This document shows positions 17,779 to 26,986 of a stretch of DNA of 64,000 nt, in pieces. The DNA is from JAEZPW01 sp035629075 (lineage in GTDB: Bacteria > Acidobacteriota > Terriglobia > Terriglobales > Acidobacteriaceae): the NCBI GenBank assembly GCA_035629075.1, contig DASPIK010000104.1, forward strand, positions 1 to 64,000, in the 5' to 3' direction. The notes beneath the pieces were generated by a model. That model was given only the letters and a program-made list of their open reading frames with translations, was not told the DNA's origin and did not search any database. The first letter of the stretch is position 1. Every line of letters begins with the position of its first letter. A program made the position numbers and the translations under genes.

Positions 17779-19179
17779 GTGAATATGAGCCAGCAAAAAG
17801 TCCTTATTGTAGAAGACGAAGAGAACGAGCGATCAGGCCTTGCGGAGCTGATCTCGGCCTGGGGCTATCGAACGGAAACCGCGCGGGATGGCTTGGAAGG
17901 CTTGGAGAAAGTCACAGCGTGCTCTCCAGCCGTGGTCATAACCGACCTGAAGATGCCGCGGATGACCGGCATGGAGTTGTTGGAGCGCGTAGGAGAGCAG
18001 GTCGCAGTCATTGTCTTCACAGGTCAGGGCAATGTTGATGAGGCCGTGACTGCTATGAAGCTGCACGCCTATGACTTCATCGAAAAGCCTCTGAACCCGA
18101 GCCGAATCGCGCGCCTGCGAAACGTCCTCCAAAAAGCCACGCAATCGCAAACGGACAAGATTGAGAAAGAAGTCTACCGCCGGACATTGCGCGACAAAGG
18201 TCTATTGGGATCCCTGATCGGTTCGTCTCGCAAGATGCAGGAGATCTTTCGCCTCATCGAGCAGGTCGCTCCCAGCACGGCCTCAGTGCTGATCACGGGT
18301 GAGAGTGGCACCGGCAAGGAGCTTGTCGCCCGTACGATCCACGACCTCAGTCCGCGGAAACCCAAGCCGTTCGTAGCCATCAACTGTGCTGCGATTCCTG
18401 AAACGCTCATCGAGAGTGAAATATTCGGTCACGAGAAAGGTGCTTTCACGGGCGCACTAGAACGCCGCACAGGGTGCTTCGAACTGGCCGAAGGAGGCAC
18501 ACTGCTTCTGGACGAGATCGGTGAAATGCCGGTACCTACGCAGGCCAAGCTGCTCCGTGTGCTGGAAGACCGGAAGCTGCGCCGGCTCGGCAGCAAAGTC
18601 GAAACCCCCGTGGACGTCCGAGTACTCGCGGCAACCAACAAAGTTCCAGAGGAGGCGGTCTCCAAGGGCGAACTGCGGAATGACCTTTATTACAGGCTGA
18701 ATGTCTTCAACATTCACATGCCACCCTTGAGAGAGCACAAAGAGGACCTCCCCGACTTGGTGCAGGGCTTGCTCACGGATATGAACGAAAAGCACGGCCG
18801 CAACATCGGAATGGTTAGCGAGGCCGTCTTGCAGGCGTTCCAGAGCTACAACTGGCCCGGGAACGTTCGCGAACTCCGAAACATGCTGGAGCGCGCCGTG
18901 ATTGTTTGTGGCGGATCCATCGTTGAACCGGCGCACTTGCCACCGGGCTTCGGCCAGAGTGCGGTTCGACAAGCTGTGCAGGAAGCGAATGCAGTACGCC
19001 TTGGTGTCGGCACAACCGTGGAAGAAGCGGAACGTCTGCTGATCCTGAAGACCCTGGAAGCGACGAACAATAATAAGACGCGCGCGGCCGAAATCCTGGG
19101 CATCAGCCTCAAGACATTGCACAACAAGTTGAAAGAGTACGGCACTCAAAATGTGCCTGCCGAAGTGGGACAGCCCTAA
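17779..19179 (+). CDS. NtrC-family sigma54-dependent response regulator (second)
   Basis: This 466-residue protein has a receiver domain (residues ~7-120, Asp56 in VVITDLKMPRMTG), an AAA+ sigma54-activation domain with Walker A GESGTGKE (174-181) and GAFTGA (221-226), and a C-terminal Fis-like helix-turn-helix (NNKTRAAEILGISLKTLHNKL). It should drive sigma54 promoters under control of the membrane kinase encoded 33 bases downstream. Either GTG at 17779 or ATG at 17785 could start translation; neither has a strong ribosome-binding site. It is a clear paralogue of the regulator at 9156-10565 but has a different kinase type. Confidence 0.95.
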   Translation: MNMSQQKVLIVEDEENERSGLAELISAWGYRTETARDGLEGLEKVTACSPAVVITDLKMPRMTGMELLERVGEQVAVIVFTGQGNVDEAVTAMKLHAYDFIEKPLNPSRIARLRNVLQKATQSQTDKIEKEVYRRTLRDKGLLGSLIGSSRKMQEIFRLIEQVAPSTASVLITGESGTGKELVARTIHDLSPRKPKPFVAINCAAIPETLIESEIFGHEKGAFTGALERRTGCFELAEGGTLLLDEIGEMPVPTQAKLLRVLEDRKLRRLGSKVETPVDVRVLAATNKVPEEAVSKGELRNDLYYRLNVFNIHMPPLREHKEDLPDLVQGLLTDMNEKHGRNIGMVSEAVLQAFQSYNWPGNVRELRNMLERAVIVCGGSIVEPAHLPPGFGQSAVRQAVQEANAVRLGVGTTVEEAERLLILKTLEATNNNKTRAAEILGISLKTLHNKLKEYGTQNVPAEVGQP

Positions 19180-19215
19180 GTTCTTGACGAATCGAACGAC
19201 TGAAGTGTTAGTTTG

Positions 19216-21096
19216 ATGCCGCGCCTGCGACTCAAGACGAAACTAGTACTGGCAATCACGGCGATGGTGGTGGCCTTGGTTGCGGTGTTTGCGTACATTT
19301 ATGTCTCGCAGACGGTGCGCGCGCGGGTTAACGACTCCTATTCTGATTGCGAGTTCGTGGCCCACGAAGTATTCAATGCCGCCCGTGAGGCGCTTGAAAT
19401 TGATCTGAACTCAAGCAGGATTGACGTGAACAATCCTGCGGCAGTTCGAGAGGCCATCCAAGAATCTCTTGAGACCGACCCAGGTCTCAACTCCCTGTTC
19501 CAGTCGATCGTCGGCTATTCCCCTATTATTTATGACACCGCCATTGTCGATGCGAACGGGGTTGCGTTGCTCCATACGGACTCAGACCAACAGGGACAGA
19601 AACTGCCGGAGCGCGAGGAGTTCTCAACCGTCAGGGAAGGCGGATTCTGGAAACAGATTCGGGTGGTCTATGGCGAGCCCAAGGTCTACGTCGTTCGCCT
19701 TTCCTTACAACGCAATGGAGCACCGTTCGGCGATGTTCGTGTTGGACTCTCAACTGTGCTGCTCAAGAGCGATCTTGAGCCGCAATTGAATCGGGCGCTG
19801 ATTTTTTCGGCCATCTCCATATTCGTTTCCCTGCTCCTCGCCGCCGGACTGTCTAATCTCGCTCTTCGCCCGTTACATGCAATCGGAGCCCGACTCGACC
19901 GGATGACGGCAGGCGAAATCGACGTGTCCGCAGAGCCAGAAAAACCACGCAGCGACGAGTACGGGGTAGTAACGACAAAGATCGACCGCTTGGGCCGCCA
20001 GATGCGCGATGTAAAGGAGGTTTTCTCCGCGCTGAAGGAGAACCTCGACCAGATCATGGCGAATCTCGAAGACGGCTTGATGCTGTTCACAAAGGACGCG
20101 CGCGTCGTGCTCGTCAGTGCCTCAGCGGAGCAGTTCGCTGGCCGCCCCCGTGGCGAGATGCTGGGCCACAGCGTTTACGATATCTTCACCGATTCATCTC
20201 CGCTCAGCACGCTCGTGAGGGAATCATTCCGGTACCACGAATCCATTGCGCAGGTGGAGGTCGAGAACGCTAACGGGCGGCGCGTGCAGGCGTCACTCGA
20301 CTTCATCGAAGAACGCGGAGAGAAGATTGGCGCGCTTTTGACGCTGCGCGATGCTGAGTCGGTTCGGAAGATCGAAGATGAGATCGAGCTATCACGCCGA
20401 TTGGCTGCGATAGGGCGGCTGACGTCCGGCGTTGCGCATGAAGTCAAGAACCCGATCAACGCGATTGTCGTGCACCTTGAGGTTTTGCGCGAGAAGCTTC
20501 AGCAACTGGATCCCGATACCCGACGCCACATGGATGTAATTGGGAGCGAGATCCAGCGGCTGGACCGCGTAGTGGCCACTCTCGTGGACTTCACGCGCCC
20601 GATGGAGCTTCGGTTGGCTGATACTGATCTCCGAAAAATTCTCGATGACGTCGCCAGTCTTGCTGGTCCGGAAGCAGAAACGCACGGCGTGTACATTGTG
20701 CGGAACATGTCGCCGGAACCGCTGCCCGTGAAGGTCGATTCCGACCTGGTCAAGCAAGCCCTACTAAACGTCGTGCTCAACGGAGTACAAGCCATGGCAA
20801 GCGGCGGAACCTTGAGAATCGCAGCTCTGCGAGATGACGGGTCTGCACAGGTAGAGATTCAAGACCAGGGCGGAGGAATTCCAGCCGACATTCGGGACAA
20901 GATTTTCAACCTCTACTTCACGACGAAGAAGAAGGGTAGCGGCATTGGGTTAGCGATGACTTATCGCGTGATGCAAATGCACAACGGTTCCGTGGATTTC
21001 GAGTCGGTCGACGGAAAAGGCACTACGTTTCGCTTGCGCCTGCCTCTGCTCGACATGCGCAAGGATGCGTTGGAGGAGGCTACCGCGAGGAGTTGA
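19216..21096 (+). CDS. Membrane histidine kinase, HAMP-PAS-HisKA (ZraS/NtrB-like)
   Basis: This ~626-residue kinase has one N-terminal membrane helix (residues ~9-29), a periplasmic domain of about 165 residues, and a second helix (~197-217). A HAMP linker, a PAS domain (~285-390), a dimerisation domain (GVAHEVKNPINAIVVHLE) and an ATPase domain (DQGGGIPADI, GSGIGLAM) follow. It should sense an envelope signal and phosphorylate the NtrC-type regulator just upstream. The ATG at 19216 is preferred to the TTG at 19213. No receiver domain is fused, unlike the other pair in the window. Confidence 0.93.
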   Translation: MPRLRLKTKLVLAITAMVVALVAVFAYIYVSQTVRARVNDSYSDCEFVAHEVFNAAREALEIDLNSSRIDVNNPAAVREAIQESLETDPGLNSLFQSIVGYSPIIYDTAIVDANGVALLHTDSDQQGQKLPEREEFSTVREGGFWKQIRVVYGEPKVYVVRLSLQRNGAPFGDVRVGLSTVLLKSDLEPQLNRALIFSAISIFVSLLLAAGLSNLALRPLHAIGARLDRMTAGEIDVSAEPEKPRSDEYGVVTTKIDRLGRQMRDVKEVFSALKENLDQIMANLEDGLMLFTKDARVVLVSASAEQFAGRPRGEMLGHSVYDIFTDSSPLSTLVRESFRYHESIAQVEVENANGRRVQASLDFIEERGEKIGALLTLRDAESVRKIEDEIELSRRLAAIGRLTSGVAHEVKNPINAIVVHLEVLREKLQQLDPDTRRHMDVIGSEIQRLDRVVATLVDFTRPMELRLADTDLRKILDDVASLAGPEAETHGVYIVRNMSPEPLPVKVDSDLVKQALLNVVLNGVQAMASGGTLRIAALRDDGSAQVEIQDQGGGIPADIRDKIFNLYFTTKKKGSGIGLAMTYRVMQMHNGSVDFESVDGKGTTFRLRLPLLDMRKDALEEATARS

Positions 21097-21158
21097 CGAA
21101 TTTCGTTCGACGGATGAGGGTTGCCCTTATCGCTGCAAAGTTTTAAAACAACAACAGC

Positions 21159-21977
21159 ATGCGTTTGACTTGGAGAAAACTCGCGATCGTATCACTGCTC
21201 CCGCTGCTCTTTTTGGGCGGCTGCAAGAAGAAGCGACCTCCAGTGCCATCCCCGCAGCAGCAAGCACCCACAATCACGCAGCAGCAAGAGCCGCAGCCGG
21301 AAGGTCAGGCGCAGCCGCCTCGAGTTTCCTGCACTACCAAACCAGGCACCGTGAAGTCGGGCGAGCCGGCCATCATTACATGCCTTGGCAGCAGTCCAGA
21401 CAACCGTCCGTTGATGTATAACTGCGTTCCGAGTGCAGGGCTCATCACCGGAGCGGGTCCGGCGCTGGCCGGTGCGACTGCTGGATCGACTGTAAAACTG
21501 GACACGACGGGCTTAACGGCAGGATCAGTCACAGTTAGCTGTACGGTCACCGACGACCGCGGCCTGCGCGCTTCGACGAATGCTTTTGTCAAAGTCGAGG
21601 TACCGCCACCTCCGATAGCTGCGAAACCCAAGCCGAAACCGCGGAAACGACAGACCGCCAAAAAGCCTACGGACCCAAGAGATAAGACAGTGGTCAACGA
21701 AGGCAGCGAGACAACGCTGAACGGTCAGCTTTCGGCTGGAATTCCAGAAGACGAAGCTTCGCAGCAAAGGCGCGCTACCACTCAACTGCGTGACACGACT
21801 GAGAGCAACCTCCGCAGCATTACGCGCCAGCTCAACTCAGATGAGCAGGCTGCTCTACAGCAGATCCGGACGTTCTTAACGCAATCTCGGGCCGCAGATA
21901 CGGACGGCGACATTGAACGTGCTTACCGTTTGGCGCTCAAAGCGCAACTACTCTCAGAAGAACTGGTGAAGCGCTAG
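21159..21977 (+). CDS. Lipoprotein with an Ig-like domain and basic linker
   Basis: This 272-residue lipoprotein has the lipobox FLGGC (Cys22). A Gln/Pro-rich linker leads to an Ig-like domain (residues ~54-150). A basic Lys/Pro-rich segment (~155-170) and a helical C-terminus (~205-272) follow. The Ig-like unit is nearly the same as the second Ig domain of the OmpA-like protein at 15724-17292 (SPDNRP, TVTDDRGL-RAST, VEVPPPP). The gene follows the kinase by 62 bases and may be in the same transcript. The function is unknown; an envelope scaffold or sensor partner is a guess. Confidence 0.75.
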   Translation: MRLTWRKLAIVSLLPLLFLGGCKKKRPPVPSPQQQAPTITQQQEPQPEGQAQPPRVSCTTKPGTVKSGEPAIITCLGSSPDNRPLMYNCVPSAGLITGAGPALAGATAGSTVKLDTTGLTAGSVTVSCTVTDDRGLRASTNAFVKVEVPPPPIAAKPKPKPRKRQTAKKPTDPRDKTVVNEGSETTLNGQLSAGIPEDEASQQRRATTQLRDTTESNLRSITRQLNSDEQAALQQIRTFLTQSRAADTDGDIERAYRLALKAQLLSEELVKR

Positions 21978-22066
21978 TCAGCTAATCTTGCGAGCGCTAC
22001 ACGGCTCGGTGCGAAACCGCCCGTCCTGCGACGTTCGTGCGAACTGAATGTTCTGTGCCAACAATA

Positions 22067-22092
22067 ATGGGTAGCCTTTGCGGGCTACCCAT
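22067..22092. terminator. Hairpin between convergent genes
   Basis: ATGGGTAGCC (22067-22076) and GGCTACCCAT (22083-22092) form a 10-bp stem with a 6-base loop. It lies between the plus-strand lipoprotein and the minus-strand TPR gene, with GCATTTTGC following on the plus strand, so it may serve both directions. Confidence 0.7.
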
Positions 22093-22113
22093 GCATTTTG
22101 CGTCCGTCCACTT

Positions 22114-23265
22114 TTAGTGTTTACGTACCGGCTTCTTCGCCACAGGTTTCGCTGTGGCGACCTTCTCCAGCAATTCTTTCGAAGCCTGTTGGAATGGTCC
22201 TTCAATTTCGGCAGCTTCGGCCAAAACCGGCTTCGCATCAACGTATTGCTGAGTTTTGGCATACGCGAAACCGAGCCGGTACAGCACTGTCGAGTAAGCC
22301 GCCGGGTTGTCCTTAAGCATCGTCGCGGCTGTCTTCAACTCGGCGATCGCCTGTGTCGTTTTGTCTTCTTTCAGCAACGCGTAACCGAGCGCGGAGTGCG
22401 CCACTCCCGCAGACATCTTCCGCTGCTTATCTGCGCTCGGATCGTCTGCTTTCGCTAGCTCGATGGCCTTGCGGGCGTAGGTTGCTGCCTTCGCAGCACT
22501 TGATGGGCTCTGGTCCTCTGAAAACGCATTGGCGAGCAAGATGAGCGTCGAAAGGCTGTTTTGATTCTTTGCGAGCGCTTTCTCCGCGAATTCGTTCAGC
22601 AGCGCCGGATTGTTCATCTGCTGCACGGACATGATCGCGAAAGCGTTCACATTTTCAGAGAAACGAGATTCCGGAAAGGCTTCGGTGTATTGCTCAATGT
22701 AGTTCAGGCGCGCCTTCGGGTCCTGTTCACCTGCGACCACGTTATATGCTGAAATCTCGAGGAACTCGTAACTCTGCTGCGCTGAACTCTTCTCTTCGGC
22801 AATCTTCGACGCGAACTGCTCATCCGTCATGCCCTCGGGCTTCGGCTGGCTGCCTACGCCGTTGAAGGCCTTGCCGCCCCGTGCCGCATATTCCATCACT
22901 TTCGAGGTATTCTTCATCTGCTGCGCGATACCGGCGTTCGCTACGAGTATGTCAAGGTTGTTCGGCATGGCTGCAAGAGCCTTGTCGCCATACTCCAATC
23001 CTTTCGCGTTATCGCCATCAGCGCTGTATATCTGGGAAAGCTGCCAATTGCCGTACGCAACAGCTTGTGGATTGTCTTTGAACTTGGTGACGAAGTCGTC
23101 CCACATCGCGGTGCGCTTCTGGGCATCGCCTTCATTGGTGATCGCCTGGATCGCTTGATCCTCCGGCGTACCCGCAGGAATCAAGATTTTTGCTAGTTGT
23201 GCATTCGCCGCGACTGCTAAGAAGAGTACACATACGAATACAGCGGTAAAGCGCCACCCTTTCAT
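22114..23265 (-). CDS. Exported TPR-repeat protein
   Basis: This 383-residue protein has a signal peptide (MKGWRFTAVFVCVLFLAVAANAQ) followed by helical repeats of the TPR type through most of its length (for example AVAYGNWQLSQIYSADGDNAKGLEYG in part, and AHSALGYALLKEDKTTQAIAEL in part). It ends in a short Lys/Pro-rich tail. The ATG at 23265 is chosen over the ATG at 23295 because GGAGG lies just upstream and the signal peptide starts there. It is likely a periplasmic protein-interaction scaffold. No catalytic domain was seen. Confidence 0.75.
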   Translation of the reverse strand: MKGWRFTAVFVCVLFLAVAANAQLAKILIPAGTPEDQAIQAITNEGDAQKRTAMWDDFVTKFKDNPQAVAYGNWQLSQIYSADGDNAKGLEYGDKALAAMPNNLDILVANAGIAQQMKNTSKVMEYAARGGKAFNGVGSQPKPEGMTDEQFASKIAEEKSSAQQSYEFLEISAYNVVAGEQDPKARLNYIEQYTEAFPESRFSENVNAFAIMSVQQMNNPALLNEFAEKALAKNQNSLSTLILLANAFSEDQSPSSAAKAATYARKAIELAKADDPSADKQRKMSAGVAHSALGYALLKEDKTTQAIAELKTAATMLKDNPAAYSTVLYRLGFAYAKTQQYVDAKPVLAEAAEIEGPFQQASKELLEKVATAKPVAKKPVRKH

Positions 23266-23503
23266 ACACACCTCCACGCCGGGTGATTCCGGCATATCCG
23301 TTTAGCCCGGAGCAAAGCAACTTCCGAGATGCGTGCGAGCGGGACGGCTTTGTCAGGCTGCTCGCATTCCTATCGGGGATCTCTGTCCAGACTCTCCCGG
23401 GTGAATGCTAGCTCTCGCTGAATGTCACAGCAAGCGTGAACTACACGTTGACGTGTGACGGACGAAACTGCTCCCTAATCTGGGCCACGGGGAGGTCCTG
23501 ATC

Positions 23504-24241
23504 TCAGGGCTGCTTGCCCGACTGGGCAGGCTTCTCGGCTGGCTTTTGCCTTCGAAGGATGGATGAGAGTGCAGTGGCAAGGCTGCGCTTGGCTGGCGGC
23601 GGCGCGCTCGGATCTGATGCTGCGGCCCGGATCGAGAGGTGAGCTGGAACGATAATCACCCGCGGCAACGCGCCATCTGGCCGCCGATATTTGTCCAAAC
23701 CTTCAAGGCCTTGTATCTTCAAAAACTCCCGCAGGAACGTAGCCCCAGGTATGTCTTCAAACGCCAAACCTTCAGGTATCTCGAAGCCCTGCTGGGTCGC
23801 CAATACCAACTGCTGCTCACCTTGAATGTCGTCCTTGAATGCAGGATCCAGCACGATGGCCCAGTAGATATCCCAATCGCGTGGCTCGGCTTTGACTGGC
23901 AAAGCGCTAATTATCTCGTTGTGGTTGTATTGTGGCGCGAACTCGGCTGTGTACTGGGTTCCGGGTGCGAAAATGTAGAGGTTCGGGCGCGGATCACGAG
24001 GCTTGTCACGTTCCAGCTTTGCCGGAATCTTCCATGGTCCGATGGGGAACACACGCTTTCCCGGCACGAACGTAAACTCCATCACACGGCCTTCGAGATA
24101 CACTGGCTGGGTTGTGGGGAGCTTCTTTCCGCTTCCGGAGTCGCGCGGAGCCGGAGCCGCAGCAACAGTACCCGCGAGCGCCACGGTTATGCAGAGCACG
24201 GCTCGAGCTATCCCTTCAGCACGATTGGGCAGTGCAGCCAG
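23504..24241 (-). CDS. Unknown exported protein, possible CTG start
   Basis: I do not recognise the family. The mature part (~215 residues) is Pro-rich and likely beta-structured, and ends in a basic, Pro/Ala-rich tail. The first conventional start is GTG at 24199, but that gives a signal peptide with no positive charge before the core. The frame stays open to CTG at 24241, which sits 5 bases after GGAGG and would add PNRAEGIAR, restoring a normal basic N-region. The larger extent is given here as the more likely one. The gene is divergent from the MFS transporter. Confidence 0.55.
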   Translation of the reverse strand: MAALPNRAEGIARAVLCITVALAGTVAAAPAPRDSGSGKKLPTTQPVYLEGRVMEFTFVPGKRVFPIGPWKIPAKLERDKPRDPRPNLYIFAPGTQYTAEFAPQYNHNEIISALPVKAEPRDWDIYWAIVLDPAFKDDIQGEQQLVLATQQGFEIPEGLAFEDIPGATFLREFLKIQGLEGLDKYRRPDGALPRVIIVPAHLSIRAAASDPSAPPPAKRSLATALSSILRRQKPAEKPAQSGKQP

Positions 24242-24366
24242 CTAACCCTCCACAATTTACGAAAGCTTGTACTTTCCTGCACTTACTTAGATGCAAGTGC
24301 TTACCGGTTCGGACTGCCTCGCAAATCCCGCTGCACCTCGCTTCCTTTTTCGGTACATTGGAGAGA

Positions 24367-25647
24367 ATGCGTTCCCTGCTGCAAAAACGATCGCTGCGAC
24401 TCGTGTTCCTGGCCAATGTTGTGTCGATGATCGGCAGCGGCATGAACTCGGCAGCCGTGATCTGGTACATACTTCAGGCCACACATTCCGAAGTGGCACT
24501 AGGGACGCTGGTGGTTTTGCAGACGATTCCTTCGATGCTGCTGTTGCCGTTCGGCGGAGTAGTCATCGACCGCGAAGACCGCCGCAGGCTCATCATGTTA
24601 CTCGACGTGGTGCGCGGCCTGTTGATTCTTGCCGTCGCCGTGCTCGTCTTCAGGAACCAGGTTCAACTATGGCATTTGTACCTGATGAGTGTTCTGGTTT
24701 CGGCCGGGTTCTGGATGTTCTGGCCAACAATCAGCGCATTGCTCCAGGAACTGACGCCTGAGTCCGAGTATGTAAATGCGAACACGTTCATCATGGCTGG
24801 CGTGCAGGGCGGATGGCTCATCGCCGGCGCCGCAGTCGGATTCCTCTATAACCACATAGGGCTCGGAGGAATATTGCTGATTGACGTGCTTACGTACGTA
24901 GCATCCTTCCTCTGCTACAGCGCTGTGCGAAAGGGACGGCACGTCATCGAGAAGCCCCCTGAACTTATCGCGGAACTGGCCCATGTGGACGGTGTGTTCG
25001 CGCGCTTCGTTCATGAAATCCGGCAATCTGTCCGATACCTGAGGCAGAACCGCTATGTCGTGCTCGTGGGCACAAGCTGGTCGCTGTTCATCGGCGCCAT
25101 GCTTACGCAGAACGTTGTCACAGCGCCACTAAGCGAACGCATCCTGCACGCCGGAGCATACGGGTACGGCTGGCTTAACGCAGGCTGGGGTATCGGCGCA
25201 TTCATCAGTGTTGCGTACACGGCGAACATCGTCCAGAAGTACGGAGTGCGGCGCTCCATTGCCGTATCGATGTTCTTGTTAGCGGCCAGCATCTATCTGG
25301 CTCCGTTCTCGCATTGGCTCGCGATTGGGGTGGTTTTGTATGCAATCTGCGGATCAGCTCGCGGAGTAGGTGGAGTCGCACTTAACAGCAGTTTGATGGA
25401 AGTTGTCCCGAAGCACTTCATGGGCAGGGTTCAGAACACTTTCGGACTCGCGGCGGTCGGACTGCAACTCACGCTCGGACTCGTCGTTGGTGCGGTCGCG
25501 CATCGCTACAGCCTGACTGCTGCATTCGCCATAATCGGCAGCCTGTACTTCCTCGCTTTCCTCTCATCAGCGTGGCCGTTTCGGAGCCACGAGTGCAGGT
25601 TGAAGCACAAAAGGGTGCTGCCGCTGAATAACATCGCAACGCGATGA
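24367..25647 (+). CDS. MFS transporter
   Basis: This 426-residue inner-membrane protein has about 11-12 predicted helices and the MFS loop 2-3 signature near residue 60 (GGVVIDREDRRRLIM). The pattern resembles the MFS_3/enterobactin-exporter-like group of drug or siderophore exporters. The ATG at 24367 is chosen because GGAGA lies just before it and the first helix starts soon after. The frame is open further upstream, but that sequence is not membrane-like. Substrate is unknown. Confidence 0.85.
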   Translation: MRSLLQKRSLRLVFLANVVSMIGSGMNSAAVIWYILQATHSEVALGTLVVLQTIPSMLLLPFGGVVIDREDRRRLIMLLDVVRGLLILAVAVLVFRNQVQLWHLYLMSVLVSAGFWMFWPTISALLQELTPESEYVNANTFIMAGVQGGWLIAGAAVGFLYNHIGLGGILLIDVLTYVASFLCYSAVRKGRHVIEKPPELIAELAHVDGVFARFVHEIRQSVRYLRQNRYVVLVGTSWSLFIGAMLTQNVVTAPLSERILHAGAYGYGWLNAGWGIGAFISVAYTANIVQKYGVRRSIAVSMFLLAASIYLAPFSHWLAIGVVLYAICGSARGVGGVALNSSLMEVVPKHFMGRVQNTFGLAAVGLQLTLGLVVGAVAHRYSLTAAFAIIGSLYFLAFLSSAWPFRSHECRLKHKRVLPLNNIATR

Positions 25648-25729
25648 TAGCTGACCGCGTCGATGTAATTCGCTGGTGATTTCTTCTCCACGTGGTATGC
25701 TGAGTCCAAGATGGAGGGTGAAAGAGCTA

Positions 25730-26500
25730 GTGTCCGTTAGCCTGAAAGACAAAACTGCCGTAGTCTTCGGCGTAGCTAACAAACGCAGCATCGCTTGGGG
25801 AATCACGCAGCGTCTGCATCAGGCGGGCGCAAGGCTTGCAGTCACTTATCAGAACGAGCGCGTCCGACTTGAAGCCGAAGATCTCATCTCTTCTCTGCCC
25901 GGTGCAGAGGCTTTTCAGTGCGATGTTTCTCGCGACGACGAGATCAACCAACTCTTTGGCAAGTTGAAAGAACGCTACGCGACGCTTGACATCCTGGTCC
26001 ACAGCGTTGCCTTCGCTCCGCAAGAAGCATTGAAAGATGACTTCCTTCAAACATCCCGGGAAGCCTTCCGCATCGCCCACGATATCAGCGTCTACTCCCT
26101 GATCGCCGTCTCCCGCGCAGCGGCTCCCCTGATGAATGAAAACGGCAGTGTTATGACACTGACTTACTACGGGGCAGAAAAAGTCGTACCTCATTACAAC
26201 GTCATGGGTGTAGCCAAGGCAGCGCTCGAGGCCAGCGTGCGTTATCTCGCTTATGACCTTGGACGCCAGAAGGTCCGCGTCAATGCCATCTCCGCAGGAC
26301 CGATCAAGACACTGGCCGCACGAGGTATTGCCGGTTTCGGCGAAATGCTGGGCGTGCAGGCCGAGAAAGCCCCTCTTCAACGGAACGTCGAAGTCGATGA
26401 AGTGGGCTCTACCGCGCTTTTCCTGGCCTCAGACCTGAGTACCGGTATCACTGGTGAAACGATCTACGTGGACTGCGGTTACAACATCATGGGGTTCTAG
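25730..26500 (+). CDS. fabI: Enoyl-[acyl-carrier-protein] reductase (NADH)
   Basis: FabI catalyses the last reduction of each fatty-acid elongation cycle. The ~256-residue protein has the FabI-type cofactor loop (VVFGVANKRSIAWGI), a core strand ILVHSVAFAP, and the catalytic Tyr-x6-Lys in YYGAEKVVPHYNVMGVAKA. The GTG at 25730 fits the conserved N-terminus (VSLKDKTAVVFG) and has GGAGGG upstream at 11 bases; ATG at 25697 would add 11 residues. Downstream it converges with tsaE after only 25 bases. Family and function are clear. Confidence 0.95.
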   Translation: MSVSLKDKTAVVFGVANKRSIAWGITQRLHQAGARLAVTYQNERVRLEAEDLISSLPGAEAFQCDVSRDDEINQLFGKLKERYATLDILVHSVAFAPQEALKDDFLQTSREAFRIAHDISVYSLIAVSRAAAPLMNENGSVMTLTYYGAEKVVPHYNVMGVAKAALEASVRYLAYDLGRQKVRVNAISAGPIKTLAARGIAGFGEMLGVQAEKAPLQRNVEVDEVGSTALFLASDLSTGITGETIYVDCGYNIMGF

Positions 26501-26525
26501 GCGGCACTGGTTCAGCGAGACTGGA

Positions 26526-26981
26526 TCAGAAGTCGCGGATCATCATGGAGATGTCGCTCGCGCTCAGCGTGATTCTTCTGTCGTTCTCGCTTAGCCTTTC
26601 AATCGCGATTTCCACGTCGTTTCCGTCCGCATAGCGCTCGAACTTTTCGCCCCATTCGATCAGGAGCACGTTATTGGGATCGACTAGGTCATCCAGCCCG
26701 AGCGTGTCGAGCTCGCGCTCGGATTCAATGCGGTAAAGGTCGATGTGATAAAGCGTCGCGCGGGGGCCCCGATACTCGTGAACGAGCGTAAACGTCGGAC
26801 TGGTGACGTCCTCTTCTTCAGCAGCTTCAAAAGCCTGGGCGATTCCCTTTACCAGAGTAGTTTTACCGGCTCCGAGATCTCCGCGCAGCAAAACGATTTT
26901 AGGAGGTGCCAGGTACTCGGCTACAGTCCGGCCAAGTGCAATGGTTTCCTCGGCCGAGTGCGTTTCAAACTGTTTTTCCAT
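26526..26981 (-). CDS. tsaE: tRNA threonylcarbamoyladenosine biosynthesis ATPase TsaE
   Basis: This 151-residue P-loop protein has Walker A GDLGAGKTTLVKG (residues ~34-46) and the family segments SPTFTLVHEY, YHIDLYR and LLIEWGEKF. TsaE works with TsaB/TsaD in t6A modification of tRNAs reading ANN codons. It is the last gene of a minus-strand operon, 5 bases after nnr; this neighbourhood is common in bacteria. Length is typical. Confidence 0.95.
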   Translation of the reverse strand: MEKQFETHSAEETIALGRTVAEYLAPPKIVLLRGDLGAGKTTLVKGIAQAFEAAEEEDVTSPTFTLVHEYRGPRATLYHIDLYRIESERELDTLGLDDLVDPNNVLLIEWGEKFERYADGNDVEIAIERLSENDRRITLSASDISMMIRDF

Positions 26982-26986
26982 TTGCG

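Noticed and set aside
24112..24366. N-terminal extension of the MFS transporter
   Set aside because: The extra 85 residues are Arg/Pro/Gln-rich, overlap the divergent gene, and are not membrane-like; the ATG at 24367 has a good ribosome-binding site.
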